Below, one piece after another: positions 1 through 8,792 of a DNA stretch of 64,000 nucleotides; position 1 is the stretch's first letter; the number at the start of each line of letters is the position of its first letter. Under the pieces are notes generated by a model. That model searched no databases and was not told the origin of the DNA. It saw only the letters and a program-made list of their open reading frames with translations. The position numbers and the translations under genes are program-made. The stretch is from Dokdonella sp. (GTDB lineage: Bacteria; Pseudomonadota; Gammaproteobacteria; Xanthomonadales; Rhodanobacteraceae): assembly GCA_016712865.1 (NCBI GenBank), contig JADJQH010000008.1:248001-312000 (forward strand). The letters run 5' to 3'.

Positions 1-65
1 TGTCCCACGGTTTCGCCATCCACGTCGACCCGGGCTTCACTGACACGCTGGAGCAGGGCAATCAT
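1..65 (-). CDS. dtd: D-aminoacyl-tRNA deacylase, N-terminal fragment (cut by window start)
   Basis: Only the first 21 codons lie in the window. The reading starts MIALLQRVSEARVDVDGE, which matches the conserved N-terminus of bacterial Dtd (MIAxxQRVxxAxVxVxGE). The family hydrolyses D-aminoacyl-tRNAs in the cytoplasm and so keeps D-amino acids out of translation. An upstream CGGAG sits about 7 nt before the ATG. The gene is divergent from the beta-helix gene at 213. The catalytic part is outside the window, so the call rests on the N-terminal signature alone. Confidence 0.8.
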   Translation of the reverse strand, partial: MIALLQRVSEARVDVDGETVG

Positions 66-212
66 CGGCGGCTCCGGGAAGGGGAGCGGCAATCGTCGCG
101 CCGCCGGGTCGGGGCGGTCAATCGCGCGACGGCGTGTCCGGAATCCGGCCAAACCCCGTTTCCTGATCCGAGGGGTGCCGTGGGCGGCATCCGTATCTTC
201 GGAGGCACCACC

Positions 213-2708
213 ATGCGTAGCGTGAACATGCTGCTGTTCGTCGTCCTTCTGCTGGGCGCCCCCTGGCGCAACGCAAATGCCATTGAATACTGTGTTGGAA
301 CGGTGGCCGAGTTGACCGTGGCCCTGAATGATGCCGCGGGTGAGTCTTCGGAGCTGTTCACGACCACGGTCAAGCTCAAGCAGGGCACCTACCACATTGG
401 CGGTACACGTCTGACCCAGCCCAACCAGGCCTTCTTCCATGCCTTGGAGTTGCTGGGCGGCTACAACAGCGATTGCTCGGCGCGCGTGATCAAGCCCGAC
501 AACACGGTGTTTGATGCCGACGCTGCCGACATCGTCAGGATCCAACCGATCAATGATCTCCTCATCGAGGGTATTCGCTTCCAGAACGTTGGCAACTCCA
601 AACAAGTGCAGGTTTTGGCGGCTGCCGCCGGCGTTACTGCGAGCCTGCGCAACAATGCCTTTGTTGGCGTGAGCTCCTGGAATGTACCCGGGCCCACGCC
701 GGACAGAGGTTCGGCCTCCGACATGGCCATCAATTTCCTGAATAACCGGGTACATGGATTTCCCGGCTTTGCTTCGGTGAGTGCGGTCTACATGGGCGCC
801 ATGAGCAGCATTCGATTCACCGGCAACACCATTGTCGACAACCAGGGAGAAAGTGGGGTTTACATCTGTTCCAGCAGCAGCAACGTCTGGCTGCTCGACA
901 ACATTGCCTGGAACAACAACGGACAGGATTTCAGGGTCTACGAAGATTGCGGAGACACCGACCTTGGCGAAGCCCGTTTTCGCGCCAATCTCTACCAGAG
1001 CGCCCAGTTGACTCCGATTTCAGACTCGGGAGACAACCTGGTAGGCAGCGACCCGCAGTTCATCAATCCCGGCGCGGGCAACTACCGCATCCAGACCACC
1101 TCGCCGGCGGTCAATGCCGGTGTCGTAAGCAGCTCGTCCACGTCCGTGGATCTGGATGGCAACCCGCGCGTGGTCGGCTCGACGGTGGACATGGGGGCCT
1201 ATGAGTCAAGCGTGGATGACACCATTCCCACAACGCTCACAGTGACCAGCACCAGCGACAGCGGGCCGGGTTCGCTGCGCCAGGCCATCCTTGATGCCAA
1301 CGCCAACGAGGATTTCTCTTTCATCCGGTTCAACATTCCGGGCAACTGCCCGCGCGTGATCCTGAACTCGTCGGCCAACCTGCCGACCATCACCAACGGC
1401 GTGTTGATCGATGGCTGGAGCCAGCCCGGCAGCCGCTCCAACACGCGCAGCAAGGGTGACAACGCCTACCGCTGCATCCTGCTGGTCGGTGGCAACGGAC
1501 GCACCACGGGACTGGTGTTTGGCGGCAGCGGCAGCGAGCAATTCTGGCTGCAAGGCATGGCCTTCTCCGGATTTTCCACCACGGCGTTCGATGGCGAAGC
1601 CCTGCGCATTGCCGGGGGCGGTGGCAATCTCATCCGCGGCAACCAGTTTGGCGGAACCTTGAGCACCCCATCCGGGACGCTGGCCTTGCAACCCAGCGAC
1701 AACAACATCGTGCTCACCCAGTTTTCGGAAAGCACGGTCGGTGGTGACTTGCCTGCGCATCGCAATGTCATTGCCGACGCCCGTGCGGCAGGCGTGCTGA
1801 TCAACTCGGGCACGTTCGGGTCTTCGACCAACAACGAGATCACCAACAACCTGTTCGGCAGCTACGGCCTTGAAATCACCGCAGCCGGCAACTTTACCGG
1901 CATCAAGATCCAGACCAGCGGCAACACGGTAAGCGACAACACCATCATCAACAGTGGTCTCGATGGCGTGCTGATGGATGTGGCCGCCGCGTCCGGCAAT
2001 CTGGTCCAGAACAATCGCATCGGCATTGCCGACACCATTTGCATTGGCGATTTCTGCTTCGGTGGCTCGGCGCCCAACGGCCGCTTCGGCATCTACCTGT
2101 CGTTTGGCCCGCACGACAACATCATTTACCGGAACACCATCCGGTACAACACCAGCGCCGGAATCAGCATCGGCTCATCCGCAGGCGCGACCAGCCTGCG
2201 AAACTGGCTGGTTGCCAATTCGCTGTACAACAACGGCGCCCAGGGCACCTTGTTCAATGTCTACAACGGTGCCGACAACGATGCCTTGGCATCCAACCAG
2301 GACATGGCCAATCGCGGACTCAACTACCCGGAGGTCACCCGCGCCTATGGCGGCACGCGCAAGGGCTGGGTTGAAGGAAGGTTGCGCACCCTCAACGGCA
2401 GTTATCCGCTGGATGTCTTCAGCTCAGCCGCGCCGGATCCCGGTTTCCCGCGCGGCGAGGCTGAAGTGTTTCATCGCAGCTACTACAGCGTCGTCATCAA
2501 CAATGCACCCAACAACCAGAACGGCGTTGCAAATTTCCGCGTGTCGTTCAGTGCCAGTCCGGCGCAGAGCCTGGTCGGGCGCGTGGTGACGTTGACAGCG
2601 GCGGACGACGTGGGCAACACCTCGGAGTTGTCCGCGCCCGTGGCCTATCTGTGCGACGTGATCTATTCGCACAACATGGATGACACCTTGGGCGACCGCT
2701 GCCCGTAG
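213..2708 (+). CDS. Exported parallel beta-helix protein with choice-of-anchor Q and CSLREA-like segments
   Basis: Secreted 831-residue protein of unknown role. ATG 213 is chosen over GTG 180 because GGAGG (201-205) lies 7 nt upstream and the product then starts with a clean signal peptide ending ANA. Residues about 25-330 are Asn/Gly-rich beta-helix-like rungs ending in a choice-of-anchor Q type tail (SPAVNAG ... DLDGNPRVVG ... DMGAYE). From about residue 341 a CSLREA-like motif (TVTSTSDSGPGSLRQAI) opens a second helix. The C-terminus (CDVIYSHNMDD then a short Cys-containing tail) aligns position by position with the D-x-I-F-x-D-G-F-E tag of other exported proteins here. The next gene is a paralogue 10 nt downstream, probably in the same operon. 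Known: such folds are common in surface and adhesive proteins. Substrate unknown. Confidence 0.85.
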   Translation: MRSVNMLLFVVLLLGAPWRNANAIEYCVGTVAELTVALNDAAGESSELFTTTVKLKQGTYHIGGTRLTQPNQAFFHALELLGGYNSDCSARVIKPDNTVFDADAADIVRIQPINDLLIEGIRFQNVGNSKQVQVLAAAAGVTASLRNNAFVGVSSWNVPGPTPDRGSASDMAINFLNNRVHGFPGFASVSAVYMGAMSSIRFTGNTIVDNQGESGVYICSSSSNVWLLDNIAWNNNGQDFRVYEDCGDTDLGEARFRANLYQSAQLTPISDSGDNLVGSDPQFINPGAGNYRIQTTSPAVNAGVVSSSSTSVDLDGNPRVVGSTVDMGAYESSVDDTIPTTLTVTSTSDSGPGSLRQAILDANANEDFSFIRFNIPGNCPRVILNSSANLPTITNGVLIDGWSQPGSRSNTRSKGDNAYRCILLVGGNGRTTGLVFGGSGSEQFWLQGMAFSGFSTTAFDGEALRIAGGGGNLIRGNQFGGTLSTPSGTLALQPSDNNIVLTQFSESTVGGDLPAHRNVIADARAAGVLINSGTFGSSTNNEITNNLFGSYGLEITAAGNFTGIKIQTSGNTVSDNTIINSGLDGVLMDVAAASGNLVQNNRIGIADTICIGDFCFGGSAPNGRFGIYLSFGPHDNIIYRNTIRYNTSAGISIGSSAGATSLRNWLVANSLYNNGAQGTLFNVYNGADNDALASNQDMANRGLNYPEVTRAYGGTRKGWVEGRLRTLNGSYPLDVFSSAAPDPGFPRGEAEVFHRSYYSVVINNAPNNQNGVANFRVSFSASPAQSLVGRVVTLTAADDVGNTSELSAPVAYLCDVIYSHNMDDTLGDRCP

Positions 2709-2718
2709 GAGACAACTC

Positions 2719-4224
2719 ATGCGCATTTTCCAATGGGCGTGCACAGTCGGCGTGCTGTTCTCGACGTCGGCAATGGCTGCCACCTTTACGGTCAGCAACA
2801 CCAGCGATGCCGGTATCGGTTCCTTGCGTCAGGCCATCCTCGATTCAAATACCGCTGCGGGCTCGAACGAAATCCACTTCGCGATTCCCGGAATCGGCCC
2901 ACACACGATTGCCTTGCTCAGCCAGTTGCCGGGAATCACCAGCACGCTGACCATCGATGGCTATACGCAAAGTGGAGCTGCGCCGAACACGAATTCGACC
3001 AGCTCGGGTGGGCTCAATGCGGTGCTGCAGATCGAGCTGGTCGGAACGGGCGGTGTCTACGGCTTTTATACGGACAAGGCCAATGGCGTGATCCTGACCG
3101 TGCAAGGTTTGGTCATGCACGGCTTCATCGCCAACCTGTTCGGCGCCCCGGTTGCCGGAACCTCGCAATTGCGTGCGTTTGGCAATTATTTCTGCACCAA
3201 TGCGGACGGTACTGCGGCGGCTACCGGCCCGACCACGGGCCTGGGCGTCGGCACCAATGAGACGCCCGCGTTCGTTGGCGGTGATCTTGCCGCGCAGCGC
3301 AACCTGATTTCCGGATGCGGTTCCTCGGCAATCGACATTCGCAGCACGACCCAGGTGCGCGGTAATCTGATCGGAACCGATGCAACGGGCAGCGTCGCCA
3401 TACCAAATGGCCCGTCGGCCATTTCGATCACCAGCGACAGCGTCAATGTCGGCATTGGCGGTGCCGATGCGACCGCGCGCAACGTGATTTCCGGCAACCG
3501 CGGTTTTGCCATCCGGCTCGGCAACTTGTCCGCCGCCGCGCAATATGTCGGCTTGCAAATCCAGGGCAACTACATCGGTACCGACTGGACCGGCCTGGTT
3601 GCCCTGCCCAATGGTTCTGCCGACACGGCCCAAACCGCGTTCGGTGGCGGCATCCAGTTGTACAGCACCCAGACCGGAAGCTCCGTTGCGGTCATCGGCG
3701 GCTTTGGCGAAGGCGAGGCGAACCTGATTGCCTGGAACCAGGGCGTGGGCATCATTGCTGCCTCGAACAGGGCGAGCGAGGGATTCGACTCGCGCGGAAA
3801 CTGGGTCCACCACAACCGGGCGGTAGGCCGGGCCAACCTCGATATCGGCGACCTTGGCCCGACCCCGAACGATGCCGATGATGCCGATACTGGCGCCAAC
3901 GGCCAGCAGAACTGGCCCGAAATTATCGCCGCGAGCCAGGTTGGCGATCAGCTCAGCGTCACCTATCGGGTTGATACCGCAAGCACCCACGCGGGCTATC
4001 CGCTGCGCATCGACTTTTACGCCAATGCAATGGGCGGCAGCGGCCTGTGGCTGGCCCAGGACAGCTACGGCGTGGCCGATGCGCAGCAGGCGCGCACGGT
4101 CACCTTGACCGTGCCGCCCGGTGCCAAAGCCCTTCCCTGCGTGGCCACTGCAACCGACACCGGCGGCCAGGGCAGCGAATTCTCGCCCGCGTTCGATGTG
4201 CTGTTCGAGGACGATTTTGATTGA
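2719..4224 (+). CDS. Exported beta-helix protein, paralogue of the preceding gene
   Basis: 501-residue protein. ATG 2719 is preceded by AGGAGA (2707-2712) and starts a signal peptide ending SAMAA. The mature protein opens with a CSLREA-like motif (TVSNTSDAGIGSLRQAI, residues about 22-40), nearly the same as the motif in the middle of the upstream protein. It continues with repeated GNxIGTD rungs typical of right-handed beta-helices (GNLIGTDATG, GNYIGTDWTG). It ends FDVLFEDDFD, a variant of the D-x-I-F-x-D-G-F-E tag, followed directly by the stop. The 10-nt gap to the upstream gene suggests co-transcription. Function unknown; extracellular or surface location inferred from the signal peptide. 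Confidence 0.85.
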   Translation: MRIFQWACTVGVLFSTSAMAATFTVSNTSDAGIGSLRQAILDSNTAAGSNEIHFAIPGIGPHTIALLSQLPGITSTLTIDGYTQSGAAPNTNSTSSGGLNAVLQIELVGTGGVYGFYTDKANGVILTVQGLVMHGFIANLFGAPVAGTSQLRAFGNYFCTNADGTAAATGPTTGLGVGTNETPAFVGGDLAAQRNLISGCGSSAIDIRSTTQVRGNLIGTDATGSVAIPNGPSAISITSDSVNVGIGGADATARNVISGNRGFAIRLGNLSAAAQYVGLQIQGNYIGTDWTGLVALPNGSADTAQTAFGGGIQLYSTQTGSSVAVIGGFGEGEANLIAWNQGVGIIAASNRASEGFDSRGNWVHHNRAVGRANLDIGDLGPTPNDADDADTGANGQQNWPEIIAASQVGDQLSVTYRVDTASTHAGYPLRIDFYANAMGGSGLWLAQDSYGVADAQQARTVTLTVPPGAKALPCVATATDTGGQGSEFSPAFDVLFEDDFD

Positions 4225-4344
4225 GGCTGCGCTGAAAAAGTGCAGAATCCGGATGCTTGGTGGCGACGACGTCGGGTTCAGGATCGCCCCGCGCTGGTCC
4301 TTTCGAGCTGATGAATGCAGCGCGTGAATTTCGCCAGGAGGATT

Positions 4345-4705
4345 TAGGGCAACGCTGAACAAGGGGCACAACCGTCATGGTGCCCAGAAGGTTCGCCAGT
4401 CGTGCTGCGCGGCGATGGGAAGGCTGGTTGCCTTTCCGAGACACGCGGTGCGACTGGAGAACCTTTTGGGCGCCACCCGATTCCATGAAAATCAAATGCT
4501 TGGGCAGAGCCTGTCCTGAGCCTGACGAAGGACCTGTCTGTGCGCAGCTCATTGGCGCGCTGCCTTGAAGCGACTGCATGGATGCAGGAGGTAGAGCAAC
4601 GCAAGGAGCAGTTGCCGAGACGGCCAGTCCATCTGCGACATCGCGCCGCGATCTGCACACAGACAGGTGTCGTGACGGCTGCGCCACTTGATCAGAGTTG
4701 CCCTA
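4345..4705. mobile_element. 361-bp MITE-like element with 18-bp imperfect terminal inverted repeats
   Basis: The gap 4225-4770 is mostly filled by this element. The left end tagggcaacgctgaacaa (4345-4362) and right end ttgatcagagttgcccta (4688-4705) are inverted copies differing at 2 positions. Inside, 4378-4401 (ggtgcccagaaggttcgcc) and 4449-4472 form a further imperfect hairpin, and 4507-4530 resembles a widespread cctgagcctgacgaagg repeat. No transposase reading frame is visible. Related ends occur at 17791-17906, 20598-20614, 37024-37041, 53702 onward and in the 218-bp array. Non-autonomous mobility is inference. Confidence 0.6.
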
Positions 4706-4770
4706 GCACGTGATCTGCAATTCGCCATGTCGTTCGGATTCAGCCTGTTGCCCGGGCCGGGAGGTGTCGC

Positions 4771-7479
4771 GTGAATGAGCGTTCGGGTGATCCGCTTTTC
4801 TCTGCGCAGCGCTGGGCGCAAGTGCGCGCAAGTCTGGATGAGCTTGAAGCGCAGCCGCCCGATGTCCGCCAGGCGCGGCTGCAGGAAATCGCCGGCAGCG
4901 ATGCGGATCTGGCCGCCAGCTTGCAGCGCCTGTTGACCGGCCCGGAACCTGCAGCGGCGCAGCAGACAGACGCTTTTCTCGATCCCGCATGGGCGCCCGC
5001 CGACGCGATGCCGGAACGAATCGGCCCGTTTCGCCTTCGTCAGCGCATTGGTGTCGGTGGCATGGGTGTGGTCTATCTTGCCGAACGCGAGCATGCCGAC
5101 TTCACGCAGCGCGTTGCACTCAAGCTTCTGGATGCAGGCGCCAGCAACCTGGCGCGGCTGGCCGCGCGCGAACGCAGGATCCTCTCCGCGCTCGCCCACC
5201 CGAACATCACCGCGCTGGTCGATGCCGGTGTGGATCAGGGTCGGGCCTGGATTGCCATGGAGTATGTCGATGGCGATTCGCTGCTGGATCACTGCCGCAA
5301 TCTCAAGCGTGGCCTGCGCGAACGCGTGCGCCTGTTCGACCAGGTGTGTGCGGCCGTGGCGCATGCCCATGCGCAGCTCATCGTGCACCGCGATCTCAAG
5401 CCTTCGAACGTGCTGGTCAACACGGCAGGCAATGCCAAGCTGCTGGATTTCGGCATTGCGCTGGCGCTGGAATCCACCGACGAATCGGCGCCGGCCACGC
5501 GCGTCTTCACTCCCGAGTACGCCGCGCCCGAGCAATTGCGCGGCGAGCGCGTCACCACCGCCACCGACGTGCATGCGCTGGGATTGATCCTCTACGAGCT
5601 GGTGTGCCAGCGCCGCCTGCCGGTGCTGGAGCGCGGCTCGCACAACGAAGAATGGACAGGCGCGGAGCTTGCGCGCATGGCTTCCACGCATCCGGCGACC
5701 ATTGCCCAATCGGCAACGAGTGACGCCGCATTCAACTTCAGGGAAATCTCGGCGGCATTGCGCGGTGACCTGGGTCGCATCATCGCGCATGCGCTCAACC
5801 CCGAGCCGGGGCAGCGCTACGCATCCGTGGCGCTGCTGCGCGAAGACCTCGCGCGCTGGCTGGACCATCGCCCGTTGACCATCGTGCGGCCAAGTGCGCT
5901 GTATGTGGTACGCCGGTTTGCGCGACGCCATCGACTGGGCATGGGACTGGCTGCGGCGGGTCTGCTTGCAATTTTCGGCCTGGCCGCTGCCGCCCTATGG
6001 CAGGCGCGTGCAAAAGGACTCGAGGCAAGCCGTGCGCAAGTGGCACTGCGTCAGTCCGAGGCCACGCGCGACTTTGTCAGTTCCATGTTTCTTGCCGCCG
6101 ATCCCTATCTCGGCAAGGGCCTGCAAACCACCGCCGCCGACCTGCTGAGTTCCGCGCGCAAGCGTGTCGATGCCGAACTGGCCGACGAACCCGAGGTCGC
6201 GACGGCATTGCTCAGCCAGATCGCCAGCGTCTACGTGTCGCAAACCGACAACGCAGCCACCCGCGAGGTGCTCGGCAAGGTACTCGAGTACAACGCGCGA
6301 AGCGCGCAGCCGTCGTTGAAACTTGAGGCGGCCAGCAAGGCCCGTCTTGCCTTCATCGATTATCTTGAATTCCACCAACCCGAAAAGCGGGAAGCGATTG
6401 ATGCGGCGGTTCGCAACTTGCGCGAACTGGGGGCGGATGCCCATGTAGAGTTGGGGCGGGCGTTGGTCATGCATGCCAATCTGCTGCTGGGGGAAGATCA
6501 GCAGGATGCCGCTCTTGCCGCCTCCACCGAAGCCGTGCAGCTGTTGAGACCGTTGGCGCGGGAGCATGCTTTCGATTACCTGTGGGGATTGCTGGCGCAT
6601 GCCGACCTGATGGCGTCGCTGGATCGCAACGAGGAGGCCGTTGCTGCAGCTGATGAAGGATTGGCCACGCCCCAGGCCCAGCAGCCGGACTACACTTCCG
6701 TTCGGCTCGAACTGCTGGGTGCGCGAGCGCGTGGCCTGGCGGGTTTGTTGCGCTATGCGGAAGCCGAGCCCGTCTTTGCGCAAATCGTCGACATGAACAA
6801 GGCGGCATTTGGATTCGAGAGTCCACAGTCGCGCTATTGGCGCTACCAGCGCGCGCAGTTGATGGACTGGATGGGGCAACTCGAAGAGGCCCATGCCGAG
6901 ATCGAGCGCCTGCTGAATGTGCCTGCAAGCGGGGCAGAGCACCCGATGGCGTCGATTGCGGCTCGAGTCGAGTTGTTGAGGATCGAGAATCAGCAGCGCG
7001 TTACCGACTTGTCGCAAGTCCTGAGCCAGGCCAAGTCGGCTGCCTGCGGTGAAGGCGGCGCGCCACAGCTTTGCGCCAAGGTCAAACTGATCGATGTCGA
7101 GAACCTGTTGCGTTCCGGTCGCACTGCGGATGCTCGCGTACTGCTGGCGGCACTTGGCGAGGACGCAGCGTTTGGGCAAGCCCCCAGCCTGGCCGCGCAA
7201 CTCCTGCTGTTGCGTGCAAGATCAGACCGTCTGCAGGGTCAATTTGAAGCGGCCGGCCAATTGCTCGCCGAAGCCCGCTCGAAGGCCGCCACCAACAAGG
7301 AGATCATCGCCGAAGTTGATGTCGAGCAGGGCTATCTCGCATTGGCCACGGGAGATCGTATCGGCGCCGTTGAAGCCTTGAGTCGTGGCGGCACCTTCAT
7401 TGCTGCGCTGCTGAAGACGCCAACGCCGCAAGTGCGGGAGATTGACGCGGCGATTGCGCGCGCAAAGCGCGAACCCTGA
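4771..7479 (+). CDS. Membrane Ser/Thr protein kinase with TPR-like C-terminal region
   Basis: 902-residue Hanks-type kinase. GTG 4771 is preceded by GGGAGGTG (4759-4766). Kinase landmarks: P-loop GVGGMGVVYLAER (94-106), ATP-binding Lys in ALKLL (K118), HRDLKPSN with catalytic D208, DFG at 226-228, and APE-like AAPEQL (251-256). All are intact, so it should be active. One transmembrane helix follows at about 389-411. The remaining 490 residues are alpha-helical and TPR-like (repeated A-rich helices, LLR/ADAR motifs), likely periplasmic or for protein binding. In this order such kinases often sit beside an ECF sigma factor gene; none is seen here because a repeat element lies directly upstream. 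Targets unknown. Confidence 0.9.
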   Translation: MNERSGDPLFSAQRWAQVRASLDELEAQPPDVRQARLQEIAGSDADLAASLQRLLTGPEPAAAQQTDAFLDPAWAPADAMPERIGPFRLRQRIGVGGMGVVYLAEREHADFTQRVALKLLDAGASNLARLAARERRILSALAHPNITALVDAGVDQGRAWIAMEYVDGDSLLDHCRNLKRGLRERVRLFDQVCAAVAHAHAQLIVHRDLKPSNVLVNTAGNAKLLDFGIALALESTDESAPATRVFTPEYAAPEQLRGERVTTATDVHALGLILYELVCQRRLPVLERGSHNEEWTGAELARMASTHPATIAQSATSDAAFNFREISAALRGDLGRIIAHALNPEPGQRYASVALLREDLARWLDHRPLTIVRPSALYVVRRFARRHRLGMGLAAAGLLAIFGLAAAALWQARAKGLEASRAQVALRQSEATRDFVSSMFLAADPYLGKGLQTTAADLLSSARKRVDAELADEPEVATALLSQIASVYVSQTDNAATREVLGKVLEYNARSAQPSLKLEAASKARLAFIDYLEFHQPEKREAIDAAVRNLRELGADAHVELGRALVMHANLLLGEDQQDAALAASTEAVQLLRPLAREHAFDYLWGLLAHADLMASLDRNEEAVAAADEGLATPQAQQPDYTSVRLELLGARARGLAGLLRYAEAEPVFAQIVDMNKAAFGFESPQSRYWRYQRAQLMDWMGQLEEAHAEIERLLNVPASGAEHPMASIAARVELLRIENQQRVTDLSQVLSQAKSAACGEGGAPQLCAKVKLIDVENLLRSGRTADARVLLAALGEDAAFGQAPSLAAQLLLLRARSDRLQGQFEAAGQLLAEARSKAATNKEIIAEVDVEQGYLALATGDRIGAVEALSRGGTFIAALLKTPTPQVREIDAAIARAKREP

Positions 7480-7585
7480 TCGTGACCGCAATGCCGATTG
7501 CCCCGGGCCTTGCGCATGGCTTGTGAAAGAGCCCCGGGCGGTTTCGAGCCGCTAGAATCCGGGTTTTCCACCAGAATCCGAGTCG

Positions 7586-8485
7586 ATGACCTGGTCGATG
7601 CGTTTGCTCTATGCCCTGCTTTGGCTGGGTGGTCGCCTGCCGCTGCGCGTGCTGCATGCCTTGGGTGGGGCGTTCGGGCACTACGCGTGGTGCTTTCGCA
7701 AGCGCGATCGCCGCAACACCATCGTCAACCTGAACCTGCTCAAGTTGCATGAGCCTGGATTGGCAAGTCGTTTCGATGCGCGGCAGGCGCTCGTGGAGAT
7801 GGGCAAATCGCTGTTCGAGGTGGCCAAGGTGTGGTCGGGCAGACCCGAACGGGCGCTTGCCATGGTTCGCGAGGTCGAGGGTGCCGGGCATTTCGAGCAG
7901 GCGCTGGCAAGCGGCCAGGGCGTGATTATCGCCGCCCCACACCTGGGCTGCTGGGAACTGCTGAGCTACTGGCTGGCCGAGCGCACGCCGCTGGCCATTG
8001 TCTACAAGCCGCCACGCAATCAGGCGCTGGAACCCTTGCTGATAAAAGCGCGCGGTGCATCCAAGGTGGAGCAGATTCGTGCTGAAGGCGCAGGTGTGCG
8101 CAGCATCTACCGGCGACTGGGTGCGGGTGGCGTGGTTGGCATCCTTCCCGATCAGCAGCCGCGCAAGGGCGAGGGCGTGTTTGCAACGTTCTTTGGCATC
8201 GATGCGCTGACCATGGTGCTGGTGCCGCGACTGGCCGAGCGCACCGGCGCCACTGTGCTGTTTGCCTTTGCCGAACGCCTGCCGCAGGCAGCGGGATTTC
8301 GCATTCACATCCGGCCAGCGCCGGAAGGCATCGCGGATGCCGATCTGGTGGTGGCATGCACGGCGATGAACCGCGGTGTCGAGCAATGCGTGCGCATCGC
8401 GCCCGAACAATATCAATGGCACTACAAGCGCTATTCGATCAGCCCGCCCGGACCCAAGCGGAATTTCTACAAGAGCTGGGAATAG
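7586..8485 (+). CDS. LpxL/HtrB-family lysophospholipid acyltransferase
   Basis: 299 residues, the usual length for the LpxL/HtrB/MsbB family, which transfers acyl chains to lipid A precursors at the inner membrane. An N-terminal hydrophobic segment (MRLLYALLWLGGRLPL) is followed by the HX4E acyltransferase motif HLGCWE (H119, E124). Then come YKPPRN, the GAGGVVGILPDQQP region, and the C-terminal HYKRYS motif usual in the family. A TAGAAT box at about 7553 is a possible -10. The start could also be ATG 7598, 4 codons in, as neither has a clear Shine-Dalgarno. Whether it acts on lipid A or another acceptor cannot be told from sequence. Confidence 0.85.
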   Translation: MTWSMRLLYALLWLGGRLPLRVLHALGGAFGHYAWCFRKRDRRNTIVNLNLLKLHEPGLASRFDARQALVEMGKSLFEVAKVWSGRPERALAMVREVEGAGHFEQALASGQGVIIAAPHLGCWELLSYWLAERTPLAIVYKPPRNQALEPLLIKARGASKVEQIRAEGAGVRSIYRRLGAGGVVGILPDQQPRKGEGVFATFFGIDALTMVLVPRLAERTGATVLFAFAERLPQAAGFRIHIRPAPEGIADADLVVACTAMNRGVEQCVRIAPEQYQWHYKRYSISPPGPKRNFYKSWE

Positions 8486-8792
8486 GGAATGGGTGGAGCC
8501 GGGATTGGAAATTCGAGATTCGAGATTCGGGGAAATGGATTTCATGCCGTTCCGCCTCTCCCGCTGGCGTACCCGAAGGGCATGAAGGAGAGGCCGACGC
8601 GCAGCGGCGGGTGAGGGAGGTGCTTCGACACCTGTGCTCCACCCTCACCCCAACCCTCTCCCGCCAGCGGGAGAGGGAGGCAAGAAGTGCTGCGGGGATC
8701 GGGGATCGGGGATGCGAGAAGCCTGCTCTTCCCCCTGATCTCGGATCTCCGATCTCGTCCCTATTGCCCACCGCGTCCCGAATCCCGACCAT
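8486..8792. repeat. Intergenic simple-repeat and REP tract
   Basis: Between the acyltransferase and rho stops. It holds short iterations of gattcga (8515-8535), an inverted pair around ccctctcccgccagcgggag (about 8650-8680), and gggatcg iterations (8696-8712). The ccctctcccgccagcgggagaggg palindrome is a repeat type common in xanthomonads. No gene is seen. Two plus-strand genes and minus-strand rho converge here, so the hairpins may also serve as a bidirectional terminator (inference). Confidence 0.6.

Noticed and set aside
62-388. 108-codon minus-strand frame near the window start
   Set aside because: Overlaps the start of dtd and the signal peptide region of the 213 gene; composition Ser/Arg-rich, no family features.
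2845-4371. 508-codon minus-strand frame
   Set aside because: Antisense to the second beta-helix gene, which has a signal peptide and ribosome binding site.
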